Source of the DNA: DAOUAT01 sp964551735
Lineage (GTDB): Bacteria > Chloroflexota > Anaerolineae > CG2-30-64-16
Direction of reading: 5' to 3'
DNA length: 64,000 nucleotides
Assembly: GCA_964551735.1 (NCBI GenBank)
Contig: CAZKEF010000007.1
Location: forward strand, 117,454-181,453
The notes below the pieces were generated by a model. That model saw only the letters and a list, made by a program, of their open reading frames with translations. It had not been told where the DNA came from and searched no databases. The position numbers and the translations under genes are program-made. Shown here one piece after another: positions 17,001-24,498 of this stretch (position 1 is the first letter of the stretch; each line of letters opens with the position of its first letter).

Positions 17001-20000
17001 AGAGCGACACCGGCGGCGGCACGTGGTATCACGTCAACCCACAGCGGCCTGAGGGCGGCAACGTGGATATGCGCACAGGTGACATCGTGGATGTGACCGC
17101 GGGTGAGCTATCAGCCAGTGTGGTGCTGATTGACATGGAGGGCACGGTTGACGCAGCGGCCGATGTAGTCAGCGGCAAGCTGGCTGGTGTGCCGTTCCCC
17201 GCCGACGTCAGAATCGAAGACTGGCGCGACGGCGAGAGTCGCGACCTGCAAACCGATGCGGTTGGAAACTTCAGCATTGACTTCGGCGCGTACGACATCC
17301 ACCAGGGAGATCACGTCGGTATCTGGTATGTGCGACCGGACGGCCACCTGGTGGGCATCGTGCGCAGCGATTTTCGCTTCGAGGCAGAGCTGCGCGACAA
17401 CGACCTGTGGGGCATGGCGACCCCGCGCGCGCGAGTTGACCTGGAGATCCGCACCCCAGCGGGCGCACTCAAGGGCGCTACCAGCGTCTGGACCGACCAG
17501 GAGGGAAACTATGGGACCGATTTCCGCGATGCGACGGGCCGACGGATTGACATCCAGGCGGGCGACGTCATCAGTGGCGTCTGTGGGGCCAAGCATGCGG
17601 ACATGACGATCCCTATGCCGTTTTCAGCCTTGTACGATCACGAAGCAGACGCTGTATGCGGACAGGCGCCGGCCGGCGCCCAGTTGCGCGTCGACCTGTG
17701 GGGCTACGGCACTCAATGGCCGGTAGCCGACAGCGCCAACAGCTATTGCGCCACCTTCGGCGGCGATCCGGGGATCGAGGTTGAAGGTGAGACCCGTATC
17801 GATCTGCCGGCCGGACACAGCGTGCTCGTCCGCACGCGCACACCGACCCCCGACCTATGGATCCAGAAATGGTCGGACGGACAGCCTCCCGCAGGCGGCT
17901 ACCACCGCTTCTGGATGAGGCTCGGCAATGATGAGCGAGCCGACCTGGCCGCCACCTATGTCACCCTCACCGACACCCTGCTGGCCGGGATGGCTTTCTC
18001 CGCCAGCAGTCATCCGGCCACCCTTGCGGGCAACCAGGTGGTCTGGAGCCTGGGCACACTTGCGCCCGGCGCGACGCACGAGTTGTGGCTCGAGGTCTCC
18101 GTCGCCCCGAGCCTTCCTCTCGGCAGCGAGCCGGAAAACTGTGCCGAGGTCAGGTCCGCGGGCTGGGAAGCGTATCCCTGGAACAACACCGCCTGCGACC
18201 GACGCCCCATCGTCGAGAACCAGGCCGACCTCTGGATCAGCGGGTGGGTTTCACCCGGCGATCCCGCCCCCGGCGCTGAATACATTTACCACCTGGACTA
18301 TGGCAACGGTATGCCTGCCGGTTCGCGCCATGTGCGCATCACTGACACGCTGCCCGCCGGTACGACCTTTGTCTCCGAATGGCACCCTGCCGGCTGGGTC
18401 GCGGACACCAGCCAGGCCGGCAAAGTCATCTGGCAGGCCGACTACCTGCCCGGCTGGAGCGGCCGCTACCTGGAGCTGCGACTGCGGGTCGCGGATAGCG
18501 TCGCCCCCGGGACGCAACTGCACAATCGGGTCGCAATCTCGGGCGCTGCCCCGGACAGCGAGTCCAGCAACAACACCTGGGAGAACGACGCTTACGCGCA
18601 AGAGCCATACGGCAACATCTCCGTGGGCAAGTGGTATTCTCGCGGCATCCCGGTGGCGGGATACGAGTACACCACCTGGGTGGTCGTCTGGAATCACGGC
18701 AACGTGCCCGCGACGGGTGTGATCCTGACTGACACTCTGCCCGCAGGCGCGACCTTCGTGCGCGCGACGCAGTATGAGGTTGACCCGGCGACAGGTGACC
18801 GCAACCTGCGCAGTGACTTCCCGCCGGCGGGGCAAGGAACGGGCTGGGTGCGTTGGAACCTGCCTGCCATACCGACCTGGCGCGAGTTCCAGATGGAAGT
18901 GACGTTCCGCATCGGTGCCAGCACGACGCCCGGAACCGAATTGGTCAACCGGGCCGACGTGGTCCTGACCGATGACCGTGACCCTAACAACAATCGGGCC
19001 GAATATCGCTTCCGCACCCAGGTTCCCGGCCCCAACTTGCGGGTGAGCAAGTGGTACGAGTGGGGCGACCTGGCGCCAGGAAACACCATCCAATACCAGT
19101 TACTTTTCGAGAACGATGGCACGGAACCGATCTACGACCTGGTATTCCGTGACATCCTGCCTGACCACACGACGCTAAACGGGTGGGGCTGGGAAGAGCC
19201 AGCTATGGACGGCAATACCCTCACCTGGACCCCGCAATGGCAGCAGAACCCCGGCGACCAGCTCGGCTTCTGGCTGCAGGTGCGCATTGATGATGACACC
19301 GCGGCCGGCGCCCTTCTCGCCAACACTGCTGAAGGTGACACCAGCGCGACTGAGGTGCGCACCAGCGACAACATCGCCCAGGTCTTGCTGTCCGTAGGAC
19401 CTGATCTGCGAGTCGAAAAGGAGCTACTGGATGAGATCCGGCCCGGCTTCCGGGCGCGCTACCGCGTCCGCATCTGGAACGACGGACTAGCCTGGGCCCG
19501 CAACACCGTGCTAACCGACACGCTGCCGCCGGGCCTCACTTTCGTCGGTTCCGACTGGGGCGGAACTCCAGGAGACAACCCGGTGACCTGGAACCTGGGA
19601 GACTTGAACCCCGGCTGGTACGGCGAATTCGACATGGAGGTTGAGGCCGCGCGCACCCTCGCTGCAGATAGCAGCGTAACCAATCGGCTGGAAATCACCA
19701 ATGCCGAGGGGGACGCCTTCGCGTCCAACAACATCTATGAACTCAGCGCGACAGTGGCCAACCCATACCTCGTTCGCGTCCAGGTGTCTCACAACTGGGT
19801 GAACGGCGAGGTGCTGCCCAGCGCCCATGTGGTAGTTGTGCTGCGCGACGCCGGTGGCGCCGAGAAGACGCGCTACGAGACTGATGCCGATGGCGATGGC
19901 CGCTTCTTGGCGCACATGGATCAAGACATTGTGACCGGCGACCAGGTGGAAGTTGATACTGAGGGCACGACAACGATTGTGCTCCCGGTGGTACGCATTG

Positions 20001-21337
20001 ACGGCACGGTGGACGCCGCAACCAACCGCATCACAGGTAAGGTGTACGATGTGCCATATCCTGCCATGCTCATCGGCGAAGTGTGGACTGAAAACGGAAC
20101 CTACGCCGAAGGCCAGACCGATGATGCAGGCAACTATGCCCTGAGCTTCGCGCCCTTCGATGTGCGTAACGGCCACCAGGTCGCCCTGTGGTATGTGCGG
20201 CCCGACGACCACCAGATCGGCATCGTCCGTTCAGCCATGTTTGTGCGCATCTACCCGACCGATGACCATCTGTGGGGCAGCACAGCGCCCAATACCGCGG
20301 TGAACGTCACCCTGCGTGACCAAGCCAACAACGTGAAAGGCACAGCTTCGGTGACCAGCAACCCCGATGGGGACTGGAGCACCAACATACTCAACAGCGG
20401 CGATCCGGTGGAGATCAACGACCATGACAAGGTGGAAGTCACGGCCGGCGGCGCTGCGGTCCACCTTGTCGTGCCCCGCATCATGGTGCTGCCCGACGCG
20501 CCGCGTGGCCAGCTAACGATCTACTCGGAACTGCCCGACACCCCATTGGACATCAGGTGGGATTCCGGGCCCGGCCAGACCGATCACGACCTGGCAAACG
20601 GAGAGCGGGTAACGACTGACGGGAGCGGGCATGCCATCTTTGACTTCGGGCCACATGGCGGCCTGCCCCTGGACATGAACGGGAACCTCTATTACTACGA
20701 CGCTGACGGCCAGTGCATTGAACCGTGGTGGCGCGCCATGCTGGAGGCTGTGGCCCCAGCCGCGCTCATCAACACCACCGACCAGGCACTCACCATCACC
20801 GGCGCCAGCTTCCAGGCTACCCCGACCGTATACCTGGCACAAGGCGGCGTGACGAAATTCCAACTAACAAACGTTGCGCTTGTCGGCGGCACAGGGACTG
20901 TGCTGCAGGCTACCATTCCTGCAGGCACGTTAGCAGGCGTATACGAAATCCACGTCTACAACCCGGACGAGCGCACCGGCTTCCTGGCCGATGCGCTGAC
21001 GATCCGTAATCCAACCCCGACGGTCACGGCCATCGCACCCAAGCTCGGCTACTTCGATGAGGCGATTAGCTTCACCGTGACCGGCAGCAACTTCGTGCTT
21101 GGCGCGCAGGTGCTGTTCACCGATGGCACACACACCCTGACACCTGCGAGTGTGACAGTGGTCAGCGCGACGCAAATCACGGGCACACTGGACCTGCACG
21201 GGGCCATACCTGGCCAATACGATGTGATCGTGACCAACACAGGCCCGGATGCGCCCAGCGGCACATTGACCGACGGCCTCGAAGTGAAGCCTCGCTGGCG
21301 GATCCGACTGCCATTGGTCTTGAAGAATCAACCCTAG
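14060..21337 (+). CDS. Giant secreted repeat protein (DUF11 and IPT/TIG repeats)
   Basis: A 2425-residue surface or extracellular protein. GGAGG lies five bases before the ATG at 14060, so the longer ORF start at 14009 is rejected. A signal peptide (LLLTVFGIVLGLLGLIGL) leads to a long array. At least six beta-rich units of roughly 100-200 residues carry a V(D)xxADxVTG-like motif followed by P(A)xxRxxxW. Next come five DUF11 units with DLWIxxW/NLRVSKW starts and TDTLPAGxTF cores, then one or two more of the first type. Two IPT/TIG-like domains follow (ALTITGASF, SFTVTGSNF). It ends in RIRLPLVLKNQP, a C-terminal motif shared with the gene ending at 47546. It has no membrane anchor. The role is probably adhesion or a surface coat. 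Confidence 0.85.
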   Translation: MSVSYPSARARLLLTVFGIVLGLLGLIGLEAAIGANAAQPALEAPPGGQTALQPPSFVPIVSQVGMPVTEQRIIPASRPPDAGSAIFNGRSTNLSWPETSARFSQPDLATDPLSVRPLSRPDGRAPAGLPGLHTLAASPVITLDITYASVTGYTAAETPVHLVVTRGAAQVGEARARTDGNGYFTAELMLDGRWAAIQPGDVLQMTAGAAGASLTAPNITGTVDPAADSVTGQITGVPLPATLRLDAWGNVQAVATDGAGNFAADLTSLVDLTWFTEVAVSHQDADGDWLTTWLFPLDGMVINPQWERVHGYTEPGNVVTVTVLHDPGGAPQVEAHSVMADARSGWWFLNFGVIAAGDIVTREAAGVEIAATLPDVTATTDATLDQLSGTAPAGMALGLGQGLRQESTWRMDSQTAVADPGGTYAVTFPAGQVDALSAMYVFPHVTAAADLYLYVSPHSATAHWAWNEIYGNADPGGSLITAQLTDGGAPPAVLETAETKTDDRGYFGASFDTPFQAGYHVLVQGGGLNEDILLDELTVYADVANDLLSGRAPANADLILDAYPGSQGRTYRDDASAGAGGDYQLDLAGILDLRNGGNGAVLHPQGNDEDQPAWLSAWCRGPYLEVNSTNDWVWGAVDLPHAPVTLTLRTGAGVEKGVIHTNSDASCTFHGHQFTHDGGQTIDIEPGDRVEFAGPDWSQEVTAVGMDIMVDAAADRVTGTTDANTFLEVWAQGQVRRVPTAADGSFVADFSGQVDIIGGTGVDMARYDDNWNVPYVSSTAPYARANITWDAVDGWFGPNVTVQYTVTDGVGDIKGGATGVARPDGWLDGIGCGCDLAPGDHVTVHASTGFETELRPIPIDGAIDTEADTVSGQMYDAPFPARGGVWVWSQPRGEGWWQDVAIAADGAYTADFSGQFDIQVGDQAEVWYFDENGNQLGANLYTPFLWVRANRAHDWVQGDATPQTTVFVTVTRDSQIIGAGQSDTGGGTWYHVNPQRPEGGNVDMRTGDIVDVTAGELSASVVLIDMEGTVDAAADVVSGKLAGVPFPADVRIEDWRDGESRDLQTDAVGNFSIDFGAYDIHQGDHVGIWYVRPDGHLVGIVRSDFRFEAELRDNDLWGMATPRARVDLEIRTPAGALKGATSVWTDQEGNYGTDFRDATGRRIDIQAGDVISGVCGAKHADMTIPMPFSALYDHEADAVCGQAPAGAQLRVDLWGYGTQWPVADSANSYCATFGGDPGIEVEGETRIDLPAGHSVLVRTRTPTPDLWIQKWSDGQPPAGGYHRFWMRLGNDERADLAATYVTLTDTLLAGMAFSASSHPATLAGNQVVWSLGTLAPGATHELWLEVSVAPSLPLGSEPENCAEVRSAGWEAYPWNNTACDRRPIVENQADLWISGWVSPGDPAPGAEYIYHLDYGNGMPAGSRHVRITDTLPAGTTFVSEWHPAGWVADTSQAGKVIWQADYLPGWSGRYLELRLRVADSVAPGTQLHNRVAISGAAPDSESSNNTWENDAYAQEPYGNISVGKWYSRGIPVAGYEYTTWVVVWNHGNVPATGVILTDTLPAGATFVRATQYEVDPATGDRNLRSDFPPAGQGTGWVRWNLPAIPTWREFQMEVTFRIGASTTPGTELVNRADVVLTDDRDPNNNRAEYRFRTQVPGPNLRVSKWYEWGDLAPGNTIQYQLLFENDGTEPIYDLVFRDILPDHTTLNGWGWEEPAMDGNTLTWTPQWQQNPGDQLGFWLQVRIDDDTAAGALLANTAEGDTSATEVRTSDNIAQVLLSVGPDLRVEKELLDEIRPGFRARYRVRIWNDGLAWARNTVLTDTLPPGLTFVGSDWGGTPGDNPVTWNLGDLNPGWYGEFDMEVEAARTLAADSSVTNRLEITNAEGDAFASNNIYELSATVANPYLVRVQVSHNWVNGEVLPSAHVVVVLRDAGGAEKTRYETDADGDGRFLAHMDQDIVTGDQVEVDTEGTTTIVLPVVRIDGTVDAATNRITGKVYDVPYPAMLIGEVWTENGTYAEGQTDDAGNYALSFAPFDVRNGHQVALWYVRPDDHQIGIVRSAMFVRIYPTDDHLWGSTAPNTAVNVTLRDQANNVKGTASVTSNPDGDWSTNILNSGDPVEINDHDKVEVTAGGAAVHLVVPRIMVLPDAPRGQLTIYSELPDTPLDIRWDSGPGQTDHDLANGERVTTDGSGHAIFDFGPHGGLPLDMNGNLYYYDADGQCIEPWWRAMLEAVAPAALINTTDQALTITGASFQATPTVYLAQGGVTKFQLTNVALVGGTGTVLQATIPAGTLAGVYEIHVYNPDERTGFLADALTIRNPTPTVTAIAPKLGYFDEAISFTVTGSNFVLGAQVLFTDGTHTLTPASVTVVSATQITGTLDLHGAIPGQYDVIVTNTGPDAPSGTLTDGLEVKPRWRIRLPLVLKNQP

Positions 21338-21372
21338 GGGCGCAGAGCGGTCTCGCGCTGGCTTTGCGCAAC

Positions 21373-21401
21373 TTGACAGCCGCCGACTGATCTGCGATAA
21401 T
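21373..21401 (+). promoter_or_regulatory. Promoter of a stand-alone tiny-ORF unit
   Basis: TTGACA (21373-21378) and GATAAT (21396-21401) are separated by exactly 17 bases. The predicted transcript of about 165 bases ends at the terminator at 21534-21575 and contains no normal gene. Confidence 0.8.
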
Positions 21402-21417
21402 TCAGATGCTCGCAAGA

Positions 21418-21526
21418 GCACCTCCCTCGCCATCCTACAACCGAGGAGGTGATGCGAATGGACGAACGTAGTACCACAAGTGGCGCCGTAGCATCACCTC
21501 GGTTGAACGGGTAGATGCTGCGGCGC
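21418..21526 (+). promoter_or_regulatory. Leader RNA with competing hairpins around a Shine-Dalgarno
   Basis: Four segments compete. Segment 0, GCACCTCCCTCG (21418-21429), is complementary to the ribosome-binding site. Segment 1 is AACCGAGGAGGTGATGC (21439-21455). Segment 2, GCATCACCTCGGTT (21491-21504), pairs with segment 1 apart from a three-base bulge. A segment overlapping it, GGCGCCGTAGCATC (21482-21495), pairs instead with GATGCTGCGGCGCC (21514-21527). The ribosome-binding site is therefore hidden or exposed by mutually exclusive folds, with an intrinsic terminator following. Confidence 0.65.
21458..21514 (+). CDS. Tiny ORF of 18 codons in the stand-alone unit
   Basis: MDERSTTSGA...RLNG, then TAG. 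GGAGG lies eight bases before the ATG; a second in-frame ATG at 21452 is too close to it. The ORF overlaps both competing hairpins, so its translation would decide which fold forms. No similarity to known peptides is evident. Its product could be unimportant and the ORF merely a sensor. Confidence 0.45.
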   Translation: MDERSTTSGAVASPRLNG

Positions 21527-21533
21527 CCAAACG

Positions 21534-21575
21534 AAGGCAGGGACGGGTCCAATCCCCGTCCCTGCCTTTGTTTTT
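21534..21575 (+). terminator. Strong intrinsic terminator, possibly bidirectional
   Basis: AAGGCAGGGACGGG and CCCGTCCCTGCCTT arms (14 pairs, six-base loop) are followed by TGTTTTT. It ends the tiny-ORF transcript and lies 25 bases from the convergent HNH gene. Confidence 0.88.
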
Positions 21576-21599
21576 GTCTCTGGCCCAAGGTAGGGCCTC

Positions 21600-22109
21600 T
21601 CAGGCGAAGATGTACTTCTCCCAGGCATCCCGCCGTCCGGCCTCGGTCAGCAGCAGAAACGCCAGATAATGCGGCCGACCCAGGCGCTTGTGCAGCGCCA
21701 TCCCCGCCTCCTCAGGGGTGCGATCGCCCTTGCGCATATTGCATGCACGACAAGCCGTGGCGACATTGTCCCAGGTCGTCTGGCCCCCGCGACAACGCGG
21801 GACGACGTGATCCAGGGTCAACAATGGCCGCCCAGGCGCGGCGCCACAGTATTGGCAGGTGAAGTTGTCGCGCAACATCACCGTCCGCCGCGAGGGCGCC
21901 AACATGACGGGATGTGGGATGCGCACATAATAGACCAGGCGGATGACCGAGGGCACAGGCAGGCTGGTGCGCGCCGCGTGCAGGCGCTCCGCGGTCGCTT
22001 CTATCAACTCGGCCTTCTCCTTCAGCAGAAGGACGATAGCACGCTGCACGGAGATGATACTGAGAGGTTCATAGGTCGCATTGAGCACCAGGACGCGCTG
22101 CATAGTCAT
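21600..22109 (-). CDS. HNH endonuclease family protein
   Basis: A 169-residue protein with an HNH zinc-nuclease core. It shows RDNFTCQYCG, LTLDHVVPRCRGG, and DNVATACRACNMRKGDRTPEEA, with four cysteines for the structural zinc. An N-terminal domain begins VLVLNATYEPLSIISVQRAI. This is the small stand-alone HNH type found in many Chloroflexota and Actinobacteria; the substrate is unknown. GGTGAGG sits before the ATG at 22109. ATG 22103 is also possible, and the longer ORF start at 22253 lies in tRNA DNA. It follows the tRNA terminator. Confidence 0.88.
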   Translation of the reverse strand: MTMQRVLVLNATYEPLSIISVQRAIVLLLKEKAELIEATAERLHAARTSLPVPSVIRLVYYVRIPHPVMLAPSRRTVMLRDNFTCQYCGAAPGRPLLTLDHVVPRCRGGQTTWDNVATACRACNMRKGDRTPEEAGMALHKRLGRPHYLAFLLLTEAGRRDAWEKYIFA

Positions 22110-22166
22110 GGCCTCACCGACCGTCCGGGTCGGGGCACCACGCCCGACCCACGGACAGTCATTGCG

Positions 22167-22203
22167 AAAATGCCCGGTCATCCTCTTAGGAAGCCGGGCA
22201 TTT
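22167..22203 (-). terminator. Terminator after the tRNA cluster
   Basis: On the minus strand AAATGCCCGG and CCGGGCATTTT form a perfect 10-bp stem ending in T residues, ten bases downstream of tRNA-His. Confidence 0.85.
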
Positions 22204-22213
22204 GTACGCCAAG

Positions 22214-22287
22214 GGTGGCCAGTGGGGCTTGAACCCGCAACCTTCTGGGCCACAACCAGATGCTCTGCCTATTGAGCTATGGCCACC
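22214..22287 (-). tRNA. tRNA-His (GTG)
   Basis: GGTGGCC pairs with GGCCACC. The anticodon stem-loop TCTGG-TTGTGGC-CCAGA gives anticodon GTG. The first G matches the G-1 typical of tRNA-His. No CCA is encoded. Confidence 0.95.
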
Positions 22288-22349
22288 ACATGGGATGAGA
22301 GAACACGGGGACATCTGTGGCAGCGGGCCCCCGACTCTCCCCGCCTTGG

Positions 22350-22420
22350 CTCGGGGGCAGGGATTCGAACCCCGATACGCAGCTCCAAAGGCTGCTGTCC
22401 TGCCGTTGAACGACCCCCGA
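22350..22420 (-). tRNA. tRNA-Gln (TTG)
   Basis: The acceptor TCGGGGG pairs with CCCCCGA. The anticodon loop CTTTGGA, between GCAGC and GCTGC, gives TTG. The T-loop is TTCGAAT. It is short, with a four-base variable region, and no CCA is encoded. Confidence 0.92.
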
Positions 22421-22441
22421 ATGCTCCCACTCAGAGGGAGG

Positions 22442-22514
22442 TGCCGAGGCCCAGACTTGAACTGGGGACACCGCAATTTTCAGTCGCGTGCTCTACCAAC
22501 TGAGCTACCTCGGC
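22442..22514 (-). tRNA. tRNA-Phe (GAA)
   Basis: The acceptor GCCGAGG pairs with CCTCGGC. The loop CTGAAAA on a CGCGA/TTGCG stem gives GAA. The T-arm is CCCAG-TTCAAGT-CTGGG. No CCA is encoded. Confidence 0.95.
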
Positions 22515-22524
22515 GGATAAAAAG

Positions 22525-22615
22525 CGGATGGCTGATAGCTAATAGCTTATCGCGAGTGGTCAACAGACTCACATCTGCGATTGTGCATCAGCCATCAGCC
22601 ATCGGCTATCTGCTA
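22525..22615. repeat. Short-period repeat between tRNA genes
   Basis: GGCTGATAGCTAATAGC at the left and CATCAGCCATCAGCC plus GGCTATCTGC at the right form an imperfect inverted repeat. It is one of several AT-poor, short-period dispersed elements in this window. Confidence 0.55.
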
Positions 22616-22616
22616 G

Positions 22617-22688
<72 letters not shown>

Positions 22689-22719
22689 GGACCTGTTTGG
22701 TTTTCAAAGTTATGGTTAC

Positions 22720-22747
22720 ATTATACTGAAACCTGGCATCCTGTCAA
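22720..22747 (-). promoter_or_regulatory. Promoter for tRNA-Gly(GCC) and downstream tRNAs
   Basis: On the minus strand TTGACA (22747-22742) and TATAAT (22725-22720) are 16 bases apart. Confidence 0.85.
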
Positions 22748-22781
22748 AAATCACGCCTGCCGCCGCGCACCAATCGTCAGG

Positions 22782-22854
<73 letters not shown>

Positions 22855-22900
22855 AGCAACCCTACATCATCGCTGTGAAACTGAATCTTCAGCGTTGGTT

Positions 22901-22929
22901 ATTATACTCAAAGGCGCACAATATGCCAA
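22901..22929 (-). promoter_or_regulatory. Promoter for tRNA-Ala
   Basis: TTGGCA (22929-22924) and TATAAT (22906-22901) are 17 bases apart on the minus strand. Confidence 0.8.
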
Positions 22930-22993
22930 ACTCGCGGAATAGGCTGGATAGCCTCACCTCTCGGCGCATGCAGGCAATCAGAAAAGCGTCAAT

Positions 22994-23325
22994 TCATGCC
23001 TTACTGCTATTATGCCGGCGCTGCAGTTTCACTTTTACCCGCTTCAGTCGAAACAGATCATCGCGCGCGCGTTCCTTAAGCACCCTCTAGACGTAGTTCC
23101 GCTGATCTTCAGGCCTTGGGATCAACACGCTATTGGGAACACCCATGATCCTGGCGCCACTCACCTCCAGCATGACCTGCCCACCGGCGGCCAGGGCGGC
23201 CGAGCGCACAGTCTCTGGGCCATCAATGGCCTCAGCTAGGGTCAGCGCCACCAGACTTTCGCCCACACTGCGCTCCAGCTCATCATCGCCGACCACAACC
23301 CGCTCGAAAGAGAGAGGCGAGGTCA
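22994..23325 (-). pseudogene. ntpD: Decayed V/A-type ATP synthase subunit D
   Basis: Reading on the minus strand, LAEAIDGPETVRSAAL matches the middle of subunit D (Thermus-type LAQAFDGPEVVAGAAL, recalled from memory). It jumps directly to SVLIPRPEDQRNYV, which resembles the family's VNALE-VLIPRLE-QIRFI segment. A TAG at 23089-23087 then interrupts where CAG (Gln) is expected. RVLKERARDDLFRLKRVKVK continues in the same frame after the stop, and this is the family's conserved C-terminal helix. The copy therefore has a truncated N-terminus, an internal deletion and a nonsense mutation. It abuts the subunit B remnant. Confidence 0.8.
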
Positions 23326-23573
23326 GTATACAAATAGCCCGGATAGCCGCGTCGACCTGGCACCTCCTCGCGTGCGGCCGCCACCTCACGCAACGCTTCG
23401 GCGTAATTCGCCATGTCAGTCATGATCACCAACACGTGGCGGTCGTGCTGAAAGGCAAGATATTCAGCTGTTGTCAGCGCCGCGCGCGGGGTCAACAAGC
23501 GTTCGATGATCTGAACTCGCGCCATTGAGAGGATCCTAGACCATCTCCACGATTTGTTGGGCTCCTGTGTCAA
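23290..23573 (-). pseudogene. ntpB: Decayed V/A-type ATP synthase subunit B fragment
   Basis: An ~80-residue piece matches the core of V-ATPase subunit B: IERLLTPRAALTTAEYLAF, HVLVIMTDMANYAEALREV, and REEVPGRRGYPGYLYTDLAS. The N-terminal nucleotide-fold half and the C-terminal domain are gone. The frame breaks just after SLF, and the subunit D remnant follows in another frame. Most of an ATPase operon has evidently been deleted between tRNA genes, leaving the B-D junction. No intact V- or F-ATPase gene is in the window. Confidence 0.87.
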
Positions 23574-23621
23574 GCCGGCCCTAAGTGCCCGTCATGATAG
23601 TGTATCCACCTGGATGCTGAG

Positions 23622-23703
23622 TGCCGACGGGGGGATTTGAACCCCCACGCCCGATGGGCAGCAGATCCTAAGTCTGCAGCGTCTGCCATTCCGCCACGTC
23701 GGC
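23622..23703 (-). tRNA. tRNA-Leu (TAG)
   Basis: The acceptor GCCGACG pairs with CGTCGGC. The loop CTTAGGA on GCAGA/TCTGC gives TAG. A long variable arm (TGCCC...GGGCG) marks a class II tRNA. No CCA is encoded. Confidence 0.94.
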
Positions 23704-23802
23704 CCGGTGGTGCGATAGTCCGTTCGTACGATAGTTTGTCAGTGCCCTCAGGCAGCGCACAACCTCACTCTCGCACTACTGTACTAACGTACTAACTCAC
23801 TA
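23704..23802. repeat. Family H short-period repeat next to rnpB
   Basis: Reiterated GTGCGATAGTCCG, GTACGATAGTTTG and ACTAACGTACTAAC units fill the gap between tRNA-Leu and rnpB. Very similar CGATAGTGCGATAGTC units lie inside the rnpB gene at about 24095-24195. Confidence 0.6.
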
Positions 23803-24400
23803 ACTTGCCGGATCATACCCCCGATTCTGTGCGGCTCCTTTTGGGGGCCGTGCCGCCATCTGTCTCACCCAGCGTTCCATACGGCTGCGCTGAATGGCGA
23901 TGCCTGGCCTGGCAGGTGTAACCTGCCGTCACCGGCCTCGCTGCGATGAGACCGGACGGACGGGCAACCGCGAGGGCTGCTCCTACGCCCAGCCCACTCA
24001 CCTTGCTCCCGACCGCACGCTCGCCCAGCTCTTGCCCTTACGGGACAAGACTGGTGGGCTCTTACCCCACCGTTTCAGCCCTCACCACGTCTGGTCACAT
24101 AGTCACTTAGTCAAATAGCCTCGCAGTCCTGCTGCCGCGCGACTTGCACGTCGTTCGACTAGCAGACTATCGCACTATCGGACTACCGAACTAACCGACC
24201 AAACGGGCGGGTTTGTTTTCTGTTGCGGTTGTAGTCACCCAGTGGTTACCCACGGGCGCCCTCACTTGACGTTTCGTGAGGCGGTCTTGCCCACCCTTGC
24301 GGGCAGGCCAGGAGTCGGGAAGTTCCTCCCCGCAAGCAACTGCCCGCAGGGCGGCGGCTCACCGGCAAGTCCTGCTACAGGCGCGAAAACGCCCCTGCAG
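23803..24400 (-). ncRNA. rnpB: RNase P RNA with an enlarged internal region
   Basis: The catalytic RNA of RNase P, which trims tRNA 5' ends. On the minus strand the terminal helix is CTTGCCGG (24369-24362) with CCGGCAAG (23811-23804). Recognisable conserved regions are GGAGGAACTTCCCGACTCC, ACAACCGCAACAGAAAACAA, GAAACGGTGGGGTAAGAG, and the 3' ACAGAATCGGGGGTATGATC. The molecule is close to 570-600 bases against 350-450 in most bacteria. The excess is a segment at about 24095-24195, between the P8 region and the GGTGAGGGCTGAAACGG element. It is filled with family H repeats where the short P9 hairpin would lie. The 5' end is uncertain by about 30 bases. Confidence 0.9.
24095..24195. repeat. Repeat insertion within rnpB
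   Basis: GTCGGTTAGTTCGG, CGATAGTGCGATAGTC and TTTGACTAAGTGAC units resemble the family H block at 23704-23802. The insertion interrupts the RNA between conserved regions without touching them. Confidence 0.65.
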
Positions 24401-24407
24401 CAAGATC

Positions 24408-24437
24408 ATTTTAGCACCATAGCATAACAAATGTCAA
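24408..24437 (-). promoter_or_regulatory. Promoter of rnpB
   Basis: TTGACA (24437-24432) and TAAAAT (24413-24408) are 18 bases apart on the minus strand. Confidence 0.75.
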
Positions 24438-24498
24438 ACAGAGGTCGTTCTGCCGGATCAGGGGCGCTGGCCGGTGGGGCAGGGCAAAAGGGGCCGGC

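Noticed and set aside
23133..23528. A plus-strand gene of 131 codons
   Set aside because: It is antisense to the recognisable V-ATPase subunit remnants and has no motif or ribosome-binding site.
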